This document shows positions 8,728 to 16,774 of a stretch of 64,000 bases of DNA, piece after piece. Under the pieces are notes generated by a model. It was not told the DNA's origin and searched no databases. It worked only from the letters and a program-made list of their open reading frames with translations. The stretch's first letter is position 1. Every line of letters starts with the position of its first letter. The position numbers and the translations under genes are program-made. Where the stretch lies: positions 2,494,501 to 2,558,500 of the forward strand of contig NZ_VFNX01000001.1 of NCBI RefSeq assembly GCF_006715785.1, written 5' to 3'. The DNA comes from Streptomyces puniciscabiei (GTDB lineage: Bacteria > Actinomycetota > Actinomycetes > Streptomycetales > Streptomycetaceae).

Positions 8728-9030
8728 CAGGGCAACCAGGGCATCGTCAAGAACCAGGCGGGCGCCGGAGCCGGGCAGCCGGACCCGGCCCTGGTCGCCG
8801 CCCTCGCCGAACTGCACCGGCAGATCGCCGAGTTGCGGGCGCAGGTGCCGACGCCCAGCGCCCAGCTCCTGGACGAGTCCCTGCCCGCCCTCAGCCCCGA
8901 CGCCGCCGTGCCCGCGCAGGAGCGGCACCGGGCACTGATGGCGATCGCCGGGATCGCCGCCACCGTCGGGGCCGTCGGCCGGCCGGTGGCCGAGGCGGTA
9001 CAGGCGGTCATCGGGATGATCGGCGGATAG
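8677..9030 (+). CDS. Small protein with N-terminal GDNVNMYGG motif and hydrophobic tail
   Basis: This is a 117-residue protein. Residues 5-20 repeat the motif at the end of the preceding protein (NYYYGDNVNMYGGQGN) and continue GIVKNQ. Residues about 28-60 form an amphipathic, possibly coiled-coil segment (ALVAALAELHRQIAELRAQV). The C-terminus is hydrophobic and Gly/Ala-rich (ALMAIAGIAATVGAVGRPVA). Short Gly/Asn-rich N-terminal motifs of this sort, matched in an adjacent gene, are a hallmark of bacterial amyloid-signalling pairs. The start is fixed by the ATGA overlap. No enzyme domain is present. Confidence 0.72.
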   Translation: MSGTNYYYGDNVNMYGGQGNQGIVKNQAGAGAGQPDPALVAALAELHRQIAELRAQVPTPSAQLLDESLPALSPDAAVPAQERHRALMAIAGIAATVGAVGRPVAEAVQAVIGMIGG

Positions 9031-9093
9031 CGGCCGGCTCCTGGCCCAGCCTGCCTTGTTGCTCCGCACCTCCCGGCACAGCACAGTGAAGCC

Positions 9094-9543
9094 ATGGACG
9101 TACAGCAGGCCCGTGGCTGGCTCGGTGTCGCCCTGGCGGAGGCCCGTGCCGGGCTGGGTGAAGGCGGGGTCCCCGTCGGCGCCGCGCTCTACGGGCCCGA
9201 GGGCACGCTCCTGGGCCGGGGCCACAACCGCCGGGTCCAGGACGGGGACCCCTCGATGCACGCCGAGACGGCCGCCTTCCGTGCGGCGGGACGGCAGCGC
9301 ACCTACCGTGGCACGACCATGGTCACCACGCTCTCGCCCTGCTGGTACTGCAGCGGCCTGGTCCGCCAGTTCGGCATCTCCCGGGTGGTGATCGGTGAGG
9401 CCACCACCTTCCACGGGGGCCACGACTGGCTGGCCGAGCACGGGGTCGAGGTCCTGGTGCTGGAGGACCCCGAGTGCGTCGCCGTGATGCGCGCCTTCGT
9501 GAAGGACAACCCCGAGTTGTGGAACGAGGACATCGGTGACTGA
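9094..9543 (+). CDS. Fungal-type cytosine deaminase
   Basis: This 149-residue zinc deaminase has catalytic His56 and Glu58 in HAE, and zinc ligands Cys83 and Cys86 in PCWYC. It closely follows yeast Fcy1 over its length: EGGVPVGAALY, LGRGHNRR, TTLSPC and above all the C-terminus LWNEDIGD (yeast WFEDIGE). It should convert cytosine to uracil in pyrimidine salvage. This differs from the larger TIM-barrel CodA common in bacteria. The stop overlaps the GTG of the 2OG oxygenase, so the two are coupled. Guanine or 5-methylcytosine specificity cannot be excluded. Confidence 0.82.
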   Translation: MDVQQARGWLGVALAEARAGLGEGGVPVGAALYGPEGTLLGRGHNRRVQDGDPSMHAETAAFRAAGRQRTYRGTTMVTTLSPCWYCSGLVRQFGISRVVIGEATTFHGGHDWLAEHGVEVLVLEDPECVAVMRAFVKDNPELWNEDIGD

Positions 9544-10501
9544 CACGCGTGTTCCCACCATCGACCTGCGGCCCTGGCTGGCCGGTGACGAGAAGGCCCG
9601 GGCCGCCCTCGCCCGTACCGTCGACGGGGCGCTGCAGACCGCCGGGTTCCTGCTGGTGACCGGGCACGGGGTGGAACCGGGGCTGCGGGCGGGGATCCGG
9701 CGGGCGGCCCGGGAGTTCTTCCTGCTGCCCGCCGGGGTCAAGCAGCGGTACGAGGCGAAGGTCGGCGGCCGGGGCTGGCTGGGGCCCGGTGCCGAGGCCA
9801 ACGGGTACGCGGAGGGCACCGAGACGCCGCCCGACCTGAAGGAGTCGCTGACCTTCGCGACGGACGAACCGTTCGAGGACCCGGTCGTCAACGCCGAGTG
9901 GTACGCGCCCAATGTCTGGCCGGCCGAGGTGCCCGACCTCCGGACGCTGTGCAGGACCTATCTGTCCCGCATGGCCGCCCTGGAGAAGGAGCTGCTGTCG
10001 CTGCTGGGCTACGCGCTGGGACTCGAACGCGACTTCTTCTCCCGGCACATGGACCATCCGACGTACGGCTTCAACATCAACTGGTATCCGGGCACGGACG
10101 TCGTCGGCGAGCCGCTGCCCGGGCAGTTCCGGATCGGGCCGCACACCGACTTCGGCACCGTGACCATCCTCGACCGGCAGGCCGGGAAGGGCGGGCTCCA
10201 GGTGTACACGGACGCCGGCGGCTGGGAGGACGCGCCGTACGACCCGGACGCCTTCACCATCAACATCGGTGACCTCCTGGCCCGTTGGACCGGTGACCGC
10301 TGGCGGTCCGGGCGGCACCGGGTGCTGCCCCCGCCCGTCGACGCGCCCGCCGAGGAGCTGATGTCGCTGGTGTACTTCGGCGAGTGCACCCCGGGCACCC
10401 GCGTGGAGTCCGTGCCGGCGCCGGTGGGCCGGGTGGCGTACCCGCCGGTCGACTCCCATGTGTACCTGCGCGAGAAGCTGGACTCGATCACCGTCGGCTG
10501 A
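9536..10501 (+). CDS. Isopenicillin N synthase-family 2OG-Fe(II) oxygenase
   Basis: This is a 321-residue mononuclear iron oxygenase. The iron triad is visible: His203 and Asp205 in GPHTDFG, and His261 in SGRHRV. The N-terminal DIOX_N region begins VPTIDLRPW. The Arg of the usual RxS 2-oxoglutarate clamp, expected near residue 275, is replaced (EELMSLVYF), so cosubstrate binding may differ. The GTG start lies 8 nt inside the deaminase gene, so the two are co-translated. Fungal thymine 7-hydroxylase belongs to this same family, so a pyrimidine substrate is possible. That is inference from context. Confidence 0.82.
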   Translation: MTDTRVPTIDLRPWLAGDEKARAALARTVDGALQTAGFLLVTGHGVEPGLRAGIRRAAREFFLLPAGVKQRYEAKVGGRGWLGPGAEANGYAEGTETPPDLKESLTFATDEPFEDPVVNAEWYAPNVWPAEVPDLRTLCRTYLSRMAALEKELLSLLGYALGLERDFFSRHMDHPTYGFNINWYPGTDVVGEPLPGQFRIGPHTDFGTVTILDRQAGKGGLQVYTDAGGWEDAPYDPDAFTINIGDLLARWTGDRWRSGRHRVLPPPVDAPAEELMSLVYFGECTPGTRVESVPAPVGRVAYPPVDSHVYLREKLDSITVG

Positions 10502-10613
10502 ACCCGCCCCGACCGCATCATCCACCATTCGCTCCCGCGTTCGCACCGTCACCCGTTCCGTTGAAATGAACCCGACGGGCATGTCCCGGCCGCGTCCCAC
10601 GGCATTGGCCTTG

Positions 10614-10640
10614 AAGGGGGCCCACAACCAGGGCCCCCTT
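10614..10640 (+). terminator. Strong hairpin between oxygenase and condensation gene
   Basis: A perfect 10-bp stem (AAGGGGGCCC / GGGCCCCCTT) with loop ACAACCA follows the oxygenase by 112 nt. It ends only 17 nt before the GTG at 10658. It may terminate the deaminase-oxygenase transcript. If the next gene's promoter lies upstream of the hairpin, it would act as an attenuator. Confidence 0.75.
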
Positions 10641-10657
10641 CTTGCGATGGGAGACGC

Positions 10658-12064
10658 GTGCGAATCACTGACATCCAGCGCTGCGAGGTCCGGCCGGGAC
10701 GGCTCGTCGAGTGGACACTGAGCCCGGCGACGGTGGCGGCGGCGACGTCACTCCCGGAGGACTCCCGCCCCCCGGCCTACATCCAGGAGTCGCACATCAG
10801 GACCGCCCGCTGCGTCCGGGAGGACGGACTGTTCGTGCCGACCTGGCTCGGCACCGCCTTCGACCTGCCGGGCCCGGTCGACCTCGACGTGCTCCAGGAG
10901 GCGCTGCGCGCGTGGACGGTGCGGCACGAGACGCTGCGCAGCGGCTTCCGCTGGGCCGGTGACGACCTGCGCCGGTTCACCCTGGAGGCCGCCGACGTGT
11001 CCCTGGAGCGGGCGGACGCGGGCGACTTCCCGGACGCGGACGCGCTGGTCCGGCACCTCCAGGACCGCTTCGACACCGTCGCGGACGCGCTGCGCTGGCC
11101 GAACCTGATCTACACGGCGGTCGTACGGGACGACGGCGCCAGCGTGTACATGGCCTTCGACCACAGCAACGTCGACGCCTACTCCCTGACCCGGATCGCC
11201 GCCGAGGTGCACGAGCTGTACACGGCGGGCCTGGCCGACACCGACCCCGGCTCCCGTGCCCCAGCGGCCAGTTATGTCGACTTCTGCGAGATCGAGCGCG
11301 CCGACGCGGACGGCATCGACGCCCGGCACGCGATCGTCGGCCGCTGGCGCGCGTTCATCCGGCGCTGCGACGGCATGCTGCCGGGCTTCCCGGTCGACCT
11401 CGGCCTGGAGCCGGGCGGCCCGCTGCCGAGGCAGCGGATGCTGTGCGAGCCGCTGGCGGACGCGGCCGAGGCGGCCGCGTTCGAGGCGTTCTGCAGGCCG
11501 TACGGCGGCAGCCTGGTCGGTCTGCTCGCCGCGACCGGGCTGATCGTGCACGAACTGGGCGGGCAGCCGGTGTACCGGACGGTGGTGCCGTTCCACACCC
11601 GGGTGAAGTCGCGCTGGAGCGACTCGGTGGGCTGGTACGTGGGCGGCGCCCCGATCGAGGTCCCGGTGGGCCCTGCGACGGGCTTCCCGGACACCCTGCG
11701 GGCGGTGCGCGCGGAGCTGCAGGCCAACCGCTCGCTGGCGCGGATGCCGCTGGCCCGGGTACTGAGCCTGATCGGCGCGGACTTCCGGCCGACCTCGCCG
11801 GACCTGTACTCGATCGTCTCCTACGTCGACACCCGGACCGTCCCCGGCGCCGAGCGCTGGGCCGAGCAGCGGGCGCACGCGCTGCTGCGGGTGAGTTACG
11901 GCGACCAGGTGTGCGTGTGGGTGAACCGGCTGCACGAGGGGCTGTGGCTGGCGACCCGCTATCCGGACACGGACGTGGCGGCGAAGAACCTGCGCCTGTA
12001 CGTCGAGCGGCTGCGCGACCACATCGCCTCGGTGGCCCACGGCACCCTGTCCGCGGTGTGCTGA
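10658..12064 (+). CDS. Stand-alone condensation-domain protein
   Basis: This is a 468-residue protein of the CoA-/carrier-dependent acyltransferase (NRPS condensation) superfamily with no adenylation or carrier domain. The C1-like motif WTVRHETLRSGF is at residues 86-97. The catalytic motif is DHSNVD at 168-173: the usual first His is Asp, while the catalytic second His (169) and the Asp (173) remain. The distal FHTRVKSRWSDSVGWYVG block resembles the HTVPVR/solvent-channel region. It probably forms an ester or amide with an acyl donor held by another protein. Start GTG has GGGAG upstream. No carrier protein gene is nearby. The product is unknown. Confidence 0.78.
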   Translation: MRITDIQRCEVRPGRLVEWTLSPATVAAATSLPEDSRPPAYIQESHIRTARCVREDGLFVPTWLGTAFDLPGPVDLDVLQEALRAWTVRHETLRSGFRWAGDDLRRFTLEAADVSLERADAGDFPDADALVRHLQDRFDTVADALRWPNLIYTAVVRDDGASVYMAFDHSNVDAYSLTRIAAEVHELYTAGLADTDPGSRAPAASYVDFCEIERADADGIDARHAIVGRWRAFIRRCDGMLPGFPVDLGLEPGGPLPRQRMLCEPLADAAEAAAFEAFCRPYGGSLVGLLAATGLIVHELGGQPVYRTVVPFHTRVKSRWSDSVGWYVGGAPIEVPVGPATGFPDTLRAVRAELQANRSLARMPLARVLSLIGADFRPTSPDLYSIVSYVDTRTVPGAERWAEQRAHALLRVSYGDQVCVWVNRLHEGLWLATRYPDTDVAAKNLRLYVERLRDHIASVAHGTLSAVC

Positions 12065-12065
12065 C

Positions 12066-12464
12066 CTAGGAGGACCCCAGCTGGCCGATCAGACGTTCGA
12101 ATCTGTGGCGCCACTGGGACTCCGAGTCGCCCTCGCCCCGGAACTCGCGGGTGAAGCGCAGCACGCTCGCCGTGTCCCCCTCCCGCTCCAGGTGGAACCG
12201 GATCCGGCCACCCTCGACCGTGTACTCCGCGACCCGGTCCACGTCCCAGGCCGTGACCCGGCCGGTGCCCAGTTCACCCAGGACGACCGTGCCGCCCAGC
12301 CGGGGCTCCAGAACGCCGACGGCGGTGCACCACCCCGTGAGTCCCTCGGGGGTGGCCACCGCCGGCCAGACGTCTTCCATGGGCCTCGGGAGCCGCACCA
12401 GGAAGTGGAGTATGTGCGTGTTCCCGTGGGTCTGGCTGGTGCCCTGTGCGATGGAACCGCTCAT
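12066..12464 (-). CDS. SRPBCC-fold (AHSA1-like) protein
   Basis: This is a 132-residue single-domain protein with the START/SRPBCC pattern: HILHFLVRLPRPMEDVWPAVATPEGLTGW at the N-terminus, GTGRVTAWDV in the middle and a C-terminal helix (WRHRFERLIGQLG). Such proteins bind small hydrophobic ligands or act with Hsp90-like partners; neither can be assigned here. It converges on the condensation gene with a single base between the two stops. That leaves no room for a terminator, so transcriptional interference is possible. Confidence 0.75.
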   Translation of the reverse strand: MSGSIAQGTSQTHGNTHILHFLVRLPRPMEDVWPAVATPEGLTGWCTAVGVLEPRLGGTVVLGELGTGRVTAWDVDRVAEYTVEGGRIRFHLEREGDTASVLRFTREFRGEGDSESQWRHRFERLIGQLGSS

Positions 12465-12489
12465 GACACCAGTGTGGGCGACCCTCGGC

Positions 12490-13572
12490 TCACACGCCCG
12501 CGTAGGAGTGCTTGCCGCTGACGAAGATGTTGACGCCGTAGTAGTTGAACAGCCAGCAGCCGAAGGCGATCATCGCCAGGTAGGCGGCCTTGCGGCCCTT
12601 CCAGCCGGCCGTCGCGCGGGCGTGCAGGTAGCAGGCGTAGGCGACCCAGGTGATGAAGGACCAGGTCTCCTTCGGGTCCCAGTTCCAGTAGCGGCCCCAG
12701 GCGTCGCCCGCCCAGATCGCGCCCGCGATGATCGTGAACGTCCACAGCGGGAAGACGGCCGCGTTGACCCGGTAGGCGAACTTGTCCAGCGAGGCCGAGG
12801 CGGGCAGGCGCTCCAGGACCGAGGTCGCGAAGGCGCCGGGCTTGCCACCGGTCTGCAGCTTGTTCTCGTACGAGTCCTTGAACAGGTACAGGATCGTGGC
12901 GACCGCGCCGACGTAGAACACCGCGCCGCAGAAGATCGCGGTGGAGACGTGGATGTACAGCCAGTACGAGTGCAGGGCCGGGACCAGCTGGTCGCTGGCC
13001 GTGTACAGGACGGTGACCGCGAGGCCCAGGTCGAGCAGGACCGTGGTGATCAGGAACAGCCCGAGCCAGCGCACGTTCTTCTTCAGTGCCAGCAGCGCGA
13101 GGTACACGCCGACGGCCACCGTGGAGAAGGTGATGTTGAACTCGTACATGTTGCCCCACGGCGCCCGCTGCACGGAGGCCGCGCGGGCGACGACGCCGCC
13201 CAGCTCCACCAGGAAGGCGAGCACGGTGAGCGAGACGGCGATACGGCCGTAGAGGTCGCCCTGCGCGTCCCCGCCGTGCGCGCCGGGACCGTCCGGAACG
13301 TCGCGGGCGCCGGAGGCCGAGCGCACGACGACCTTGGGCCGCTCCAGCACGGCGGTGCTCCCGGCCTGCTTCACGGTGACCGTGGGAGCCTTCGCGGAGG
13401 TCTCCGTGCTCGCGGTCAGCGCGGCGGCCGTACGGGCCACCTTGCTGCGGCTGCCGAAGAGCCATTCGGCGATGTACGCGAAGAAGGCCAGGGTGTAGAC
13501 GGCCATCGACGAGTAGATCAGCGTGTTGCTGATGCTCGCCAGGTGTTCGTTGGTTGCGGCGGCGAGAGTCAC
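12490..13572 (-). CDS. ccsB: Cytochrome c biogenesis protein CcsB
   Basis: This 360-residue polytopic membrane protein is the heme-handling subunit of System II cytochrome c maturation. The tryptophan-rich WWD-type motif WGRYWNWDPKETW is near residues 287-300. His residues in the flanking helices (AYACYLHARA and the periplasmic ends) are of the kind that ligate heme. About seven transmembrane helices are apparent. It works with ResB to move heme across the membrane and attach it to apocytochrome c. The start overlaps the stop of resB by ATGA. It is the last gene of resA-ccdA-resB-ccsB. Confidence 0.95.
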   Translation of the reverse strand: MTLAAATNEHLASISNTLIYSSMAVYTLAFFAYIAEWLFGSRSKVARTAAALTASTETSAKAPTVTVKQAGSTAVLERPKVVVRSASGARDVPDGPGAHGGDAQGDLYGRIAVSLTVLAFLVELGGVVARAASVQRAPWGNMYEFNITFSTVAVGVYLALLALKKNVRWLGLFLITTVLLDLGLAVTVLYTASDQLVPALHSYWLYIHVSTAIFCGAVFYVGAVATILYLFKDSYENKLQTGGKPGAFATSVLERLPASASLDKFAYRVNAAVFPLWTFTIIAGAIWAGDAWGRYWNWDPKETWSFITWVAYACYLHARATAGWKGRKAAYLAMIAFGCWLFNYYGVNIFVSGKHSYAGV

Positions 13573-15293
13573 TTCTCAGCCCCTTCGGCAGGTACGACTG
13601 GGGTGTCGGAGGATTCTGAAGGGTCGTCGTCGGGGTCGGGTGCCCCCGGCGCCTGGTCGTAGAGGATTCCGGCGAGGTCGCCCAGCTCCTCGGGCACCTT
13701 GGCGGACTCGCTGCGGCCGAGCCCGGCCATCTCGACGACCGTCACGCCGTCGGCGCCGCGCACCGCGCGCACCCACACCCGGCGCCGCTGGATGAACAGG
13801 GAGGCGGCCAGGCCGAAGATCGCGGCGAGGGCACCGCCGAGCGCCCAGCCGCTGCCGGGCTCCTGGACGATCTCGAAGCCGGCCCACTCCTTGATGTCCT
13901 TCTCGAAGGTGATGGACCCGGCGCCGTTCGGCAGCGTCATGGTGTCGCCCGGCTGCAGGAGCTTCTTCAGCAGCTGGCCCTTGCCGTCCTTGAACGCCTT
14001 CATGTGCGTCTTGTCCAGCTGGTACACGCTCTGCGGGATGCCGGCGTTGACGCCGAGGTCGCCGTGGTAGGCGTTCACCGCGAGCAGCGGGTTCACCAGC
14101 GCGGGGAACTGGGAGAGCATCGTGCCGGCCTTCGGGTCGAAGGTGGGCACGAAGAAGGCCTGGAAGCCGAGCTGTTCCTTCTGGCCCTGGGCGTTCCGGT
14201 AGCCGTCCATCACCTTGATCACACCGTTGGAGGTGACGTTCCCGTCGAGCGGCAGCAGCGGTACGGCGTCGCGGTAGACCACGTTGCCCTTGCCGTCGCG
14301 GACCGTGACGACCGGCGCGTAGCCGTGGCTGACGAGGTAGACCTTGGCGTCGCCGATGTGCAGCGGCTGGTTGACCTTGATGGTGGTCGACTTCTGCTTG
14401 CCGTACGCACCGACGCTGTAGTCGACCTTCGCCTCGTAGGTGCGCGGCGTGCCCTTGTTGGGGCCGGAGACCTCGTAGGTGCCGGTGAACTTCTTCAGGT
14501 CGAAGCTGAACGGCACGAGGTCGTCGTTCTGGAACAGGGTGCCGGACTTGAAGTCGTCGTACATCGGCAGCGCGTTGGAGAAGCCGTCGCCCTCCACCAT
14601 CAGCTTGGTGCCGTCCGACTTGTACAGCTGGCCGGAGGCGAAGGCGACCAGCAGCACGATCAGGGCGATGTGGAAGACCAGGTTGCCCAGTTCGCGCACA
14701 TAGCCCTTCTCGGCGGCGACGGCGTCACCGGCGACATGGGCGCGGAAGCGGCGCTTCCTCAGCAGCGCGAGCGCGGCCTCGCGGACCTGCTCGGGGTCGG
14801 CGGCCGTACGCCACGTCGTGTAGGCGGGCAGCCGGGTCAGCCGCTTGGGGGCGCCCGGCGGCCGGCCGCGCAGCTGGCCGACGAACTGCCAGGTACGCGG
14901 GACGATGCAGCCGATGAGGGAGACGAACAGCAGGATGTAGATCGCGGAGAACCACACCGAGCTGTAGACGTGGAACAGGCCGAGCTCGTCGTAGATCGGC
15001 GCGAGCGTCCTGTGGGCCTTGCGGAAGTCGTCGACCTTGTTGAGGTCGGCGCCGGTCTGCGGGATGAGCGAGCCGGGGATCGCGCCGAGCGAGAGCAGCA
15101 GGAGCAGCAGCAGCGCGACCCGCATGGAGGTCAGCTGCCGCCAGAACCAGCGGGCCCAGCCGATGACGCCGAGCCCCGGCGCGACGGAGAGCTCCTCCGC
15201 CGGGGCGGTGGACAGCTGGGAGCCGGCCGCGCCGAGATCCTCCTGGTCCGCGGCCGCCTGGTCCTGGCTCTTGTCGGTTTCGGTCTTGCTCAT
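13569..15293 (-). CDS. resB: Cytochrome c biogenesis protein ResB
   Basis: This is a 574-residue membrane protein with three N-terminal helices (ALLLLLLLSLGAIPGSLIPQ first) and a fourth near residue 490-510. Between them lies a large external domain containing KVYLVSHGYAPVVTVRDG. This is the ResB/Ccs1 layout, in which it forms the System II heme lyase with CcsB. A charged, Asp/Ser/Pro-rich tail of about 45 residues is cytoplasmic. It starts 3 nt after ccdA ends and is coupled to ccsB. Confidence 0.95.
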   Translation of the reverse strand: MSKTETDKSQDQAAADQEDLGAAGSQLSTAPAEELSVAPGLGVIGWARWFWRQLTSMRVALLLLLLLSLGAIPGSLIPQTGADLNKVDDFRKAHRTLAPIYDELGLFHVYSSVWFSAIYILLFVSLIGCIVPRTWQFVGQLRGRPPGAPKRLTRLPAYTTWRTAADPEQVREAALALLRKRRFRAHVAGDAVAAEKGYVRELGNLVFHIALIVLLVAFASGQLYKSDGTKLMVEGDGFSNALPMYDDFKSGTLFQNDDLVPFSFDLKKFTGTYEVSGPNKGTPRTYEAKVDYSVGAYGKQKSTTIKVNQPLHIGDAKVYLVSHGYAPVVTVRDGKGNVVYRDAVPLLPLDGNVTSNGVIKVMDGYRNAQGQKEQLGFQAFFVPTFDPKAGTMLSQFPALVNPLLAVNAYHGDLGVNAGIPQSVYQLDKTHMKAFKDGKGQLLKKLLQPGDTMTLPNGAGSITFEKDIKEWAGFEIVQEPGSGWALGGALAAIFGLAASLFIQRRRVWVRAVRGADGVTVVEMAGLGRSESAKVPEELGDLAGILYDQAPGAPDPDDDPSESSDTPVVPAEGAEK

Positions 15294-15296
15294 CGA

Positions 15297-16067
15297 TCAG
15301 ATCCCCACAGTGAAGCCGTTGGACCAGGTCTGCATCTGCTGCACCAGGCTGTCCCAGGCACCGGTCAGCAGCAGCACACCGGTGACGATCATCATCGAGC
15401 CGCCGACGCGCAGCACCCAGACATAGTGGCGCTTGACCCAGCCGAAGGCACCGAGCGCCTTGCGGAAGGCGATCGCGGTGAGCACGAAGGGGACGCCGAG
15501 GCCGAGGCAGTAGACGACCGTCAGCAGGGCGCCGCGTCCCGCGCTCGACTCGTTCCAGGCGAGGAGGTTCACCGACGACAGGGTCGGGCCGAGACAGGGT
15601 GTCCAGCCGATGCCGAAGAGGGCGCCTATGACCGGCGCGCCCACCAGTCCCGTGGCCGGCCGCTTGTGGAAGCGGAACTCGCGCTGGGTGAACCAGGGCA
15701 TCAGCCCCATGAAGAACACGCCCATGAGGACCATGAGCACGCCGAGCACCTTGGACAGGACGTCCTTGTACTCCTGCAGGGTCGAGCCGAAGTAGCCGAA
15801 CAGCGCACCGCCGGAGATGAACACGGCGCTGAAGCCGAGGACGAACAGGGAGGCGCCGGCGACCATCCGGCCCCGCCGGGCCTCGGCCAGGTCGGTGCCC
15901 GCCACGCCGGTGACGTAGGAGAGGTAGCCGGGGACCAGCGGCAGCACGCACGGCGAGAAGAAGGAGACCAGGCCGCCGAGCAGGGCCACGGGCGCGGCGA
16001 CGAGCAGCGCGCCGTGCAGCACGGTCTGGTTCTGGCCCGCTGCGGCCAGCGTCAGCATCGCGCTCAC
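15297..16067 (-). CDS. ccdA: CcdA-type thiol-disulfide transporter
   Basis: This is a 256-residue membrane protein with six predicted helices and the two family cysteines in SFFSPCVLPLVPGYL and GIGWTPCLGPTL. CcdA passes reducing equivalents from cytoplasmic thioredoxin to ResA outside, keeping apocytochrome c thiols reduced. It begins 1 nt after the resA stop and lies directly upstream of resB, so it belongs to the maturation operon. Confidence 0.94.
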   Translation of the reverse strand: MSAMLTLAAAGQNQTVLHGALLVAAPVALLGGLVSFFSPCVLPLVPGYLSYVTGVAGTDLAEARRGRMVAGASLFVLGFSAVFISGGALFGYFGSTLQEYKDVLSKVLGVLMVLMGVFFMGLMPWFTQREFRFHKRPATGLVGAPVIGALFGIGWTPCLGPTLSSVNLLAWNESSAGRGALLTVVYCLGLGVPFVLTAIAFRKALGAFGWVKRHYVWVLRVGGSMMIVTGVLLLTGAWDSLVQQMQTWSNGFTVGI

Positions 16068-16068
16068 G

Positions 16069-16659
16069 TCACTTCTCCGCGAGGACCGGCTTGAGCATCT
16101 TCAGCAGCGTGGTGTCGTCGAGCGCCTCCAGGGCCCGCGCGGCGACCTTCCCCTGCCTGTCGATGACGAGCGTGGAGGGGATCAGCTGCGGGTTGAGGGT
16201 GCCCTTCTTGAAGCGGAGCATCAGCCTGCCCGTGGGGTCGTACAGGCTGGGGTAGCCGATCCCGTGTTCCTTCTCGAAGGCGACGGCGGGAGTGGTGCTG
16301 GTGTCCCGGGTGTTGATGCCGACGAACTGCACGCCCTTGCCCTGGTACTCCTTCGAGACCTTGGCGAAGTACTGGGCCTCCTCACGGCACGGACTGCACC
16401 AGGAGCCCCAGACGTTGATGACGACGACCTGGCCCTTGTAGTCGGCGACGTCGAGGGTCCTGCCGTCGATGGTCTTGCCGGACAGGTCCGGGGCACTGGT
16501 GCGCTTGCCCGCCGGGACGGTGGCGATGCCGTTGTTGCCGGTGACGAAGTTCGTGTTGCCACCGCCGCCGGAAGTGCCGCCCTTGCCGCACGCGGACAGG
16601 GTCAGGGCCGCGACGGCGGCCACGGCGCTGAGCAGGACGGCGCGGCTACGGGTACTCAT
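16069..16659 (-). CDS. resA: ResA/TlpA-like thioredoxin lipoprotein
   Basis: This is a 196-residue exported thioredoxin-fold protein with a signal peptide and lipobox ending in LSAC (Cys24), then a Gly-rich linker. The active site WCSPC sits in VINVWGSWCSPCREEAQYF near residues 85-105. It should reduce the CXXCH cysteines of apocytochrome c before heme attachment, being recharged by CcdA downstream. It is the first gene of the operon, so the promoter should lie just upstream (16660-16774). Confidence 0.93.
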   Translation of the reverse strand: MSTRSRAVLLSAVAAVAALTLSACGKGGTSGGGGNTNFVTGNNGIATVPAGKRTSAPDLSGKTIDGRTLDVADYKGQVVVINVWGSWCSPCREEAQYFAKVSKEYQGKGVQFVGINTRDTSTTPAVAFEKEHGIGYPSLYDPTGRLMLRFKKGTLNPQLIPSTLVIDRQGKVAARALEALDDTTLLKMLKPVLAEK

Positions 16660-16684
16660 GTGAAAAGTTTCGCATGTCCCCTCC

Positions 16685-16700
16685 GGCGCCCTGTGGCGCC
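16685..16700 (-). terminator. Possible terminator after the deacetylase-like lipoprotein
   Basis: A GGCGCC-CTGT-GGCGCC hairpin lies between the lipoprotein stop (16775) and resA start (16659). A wider inverted repeat, CCTGCCGG at 16703-16710 and CCGGCAGG at 16752-16759, lies beside it. There is no U-tract. Either could be a regulatory structure for resA instead. Confidence 0.4.
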
Positions 16701-16774
16701 CCCCTGCCGGGCGGAAAACCGCATTTCAGGGCGTATTTACACGGGACATTTCCGGCAGGCGGGCGGGTGGGCGG

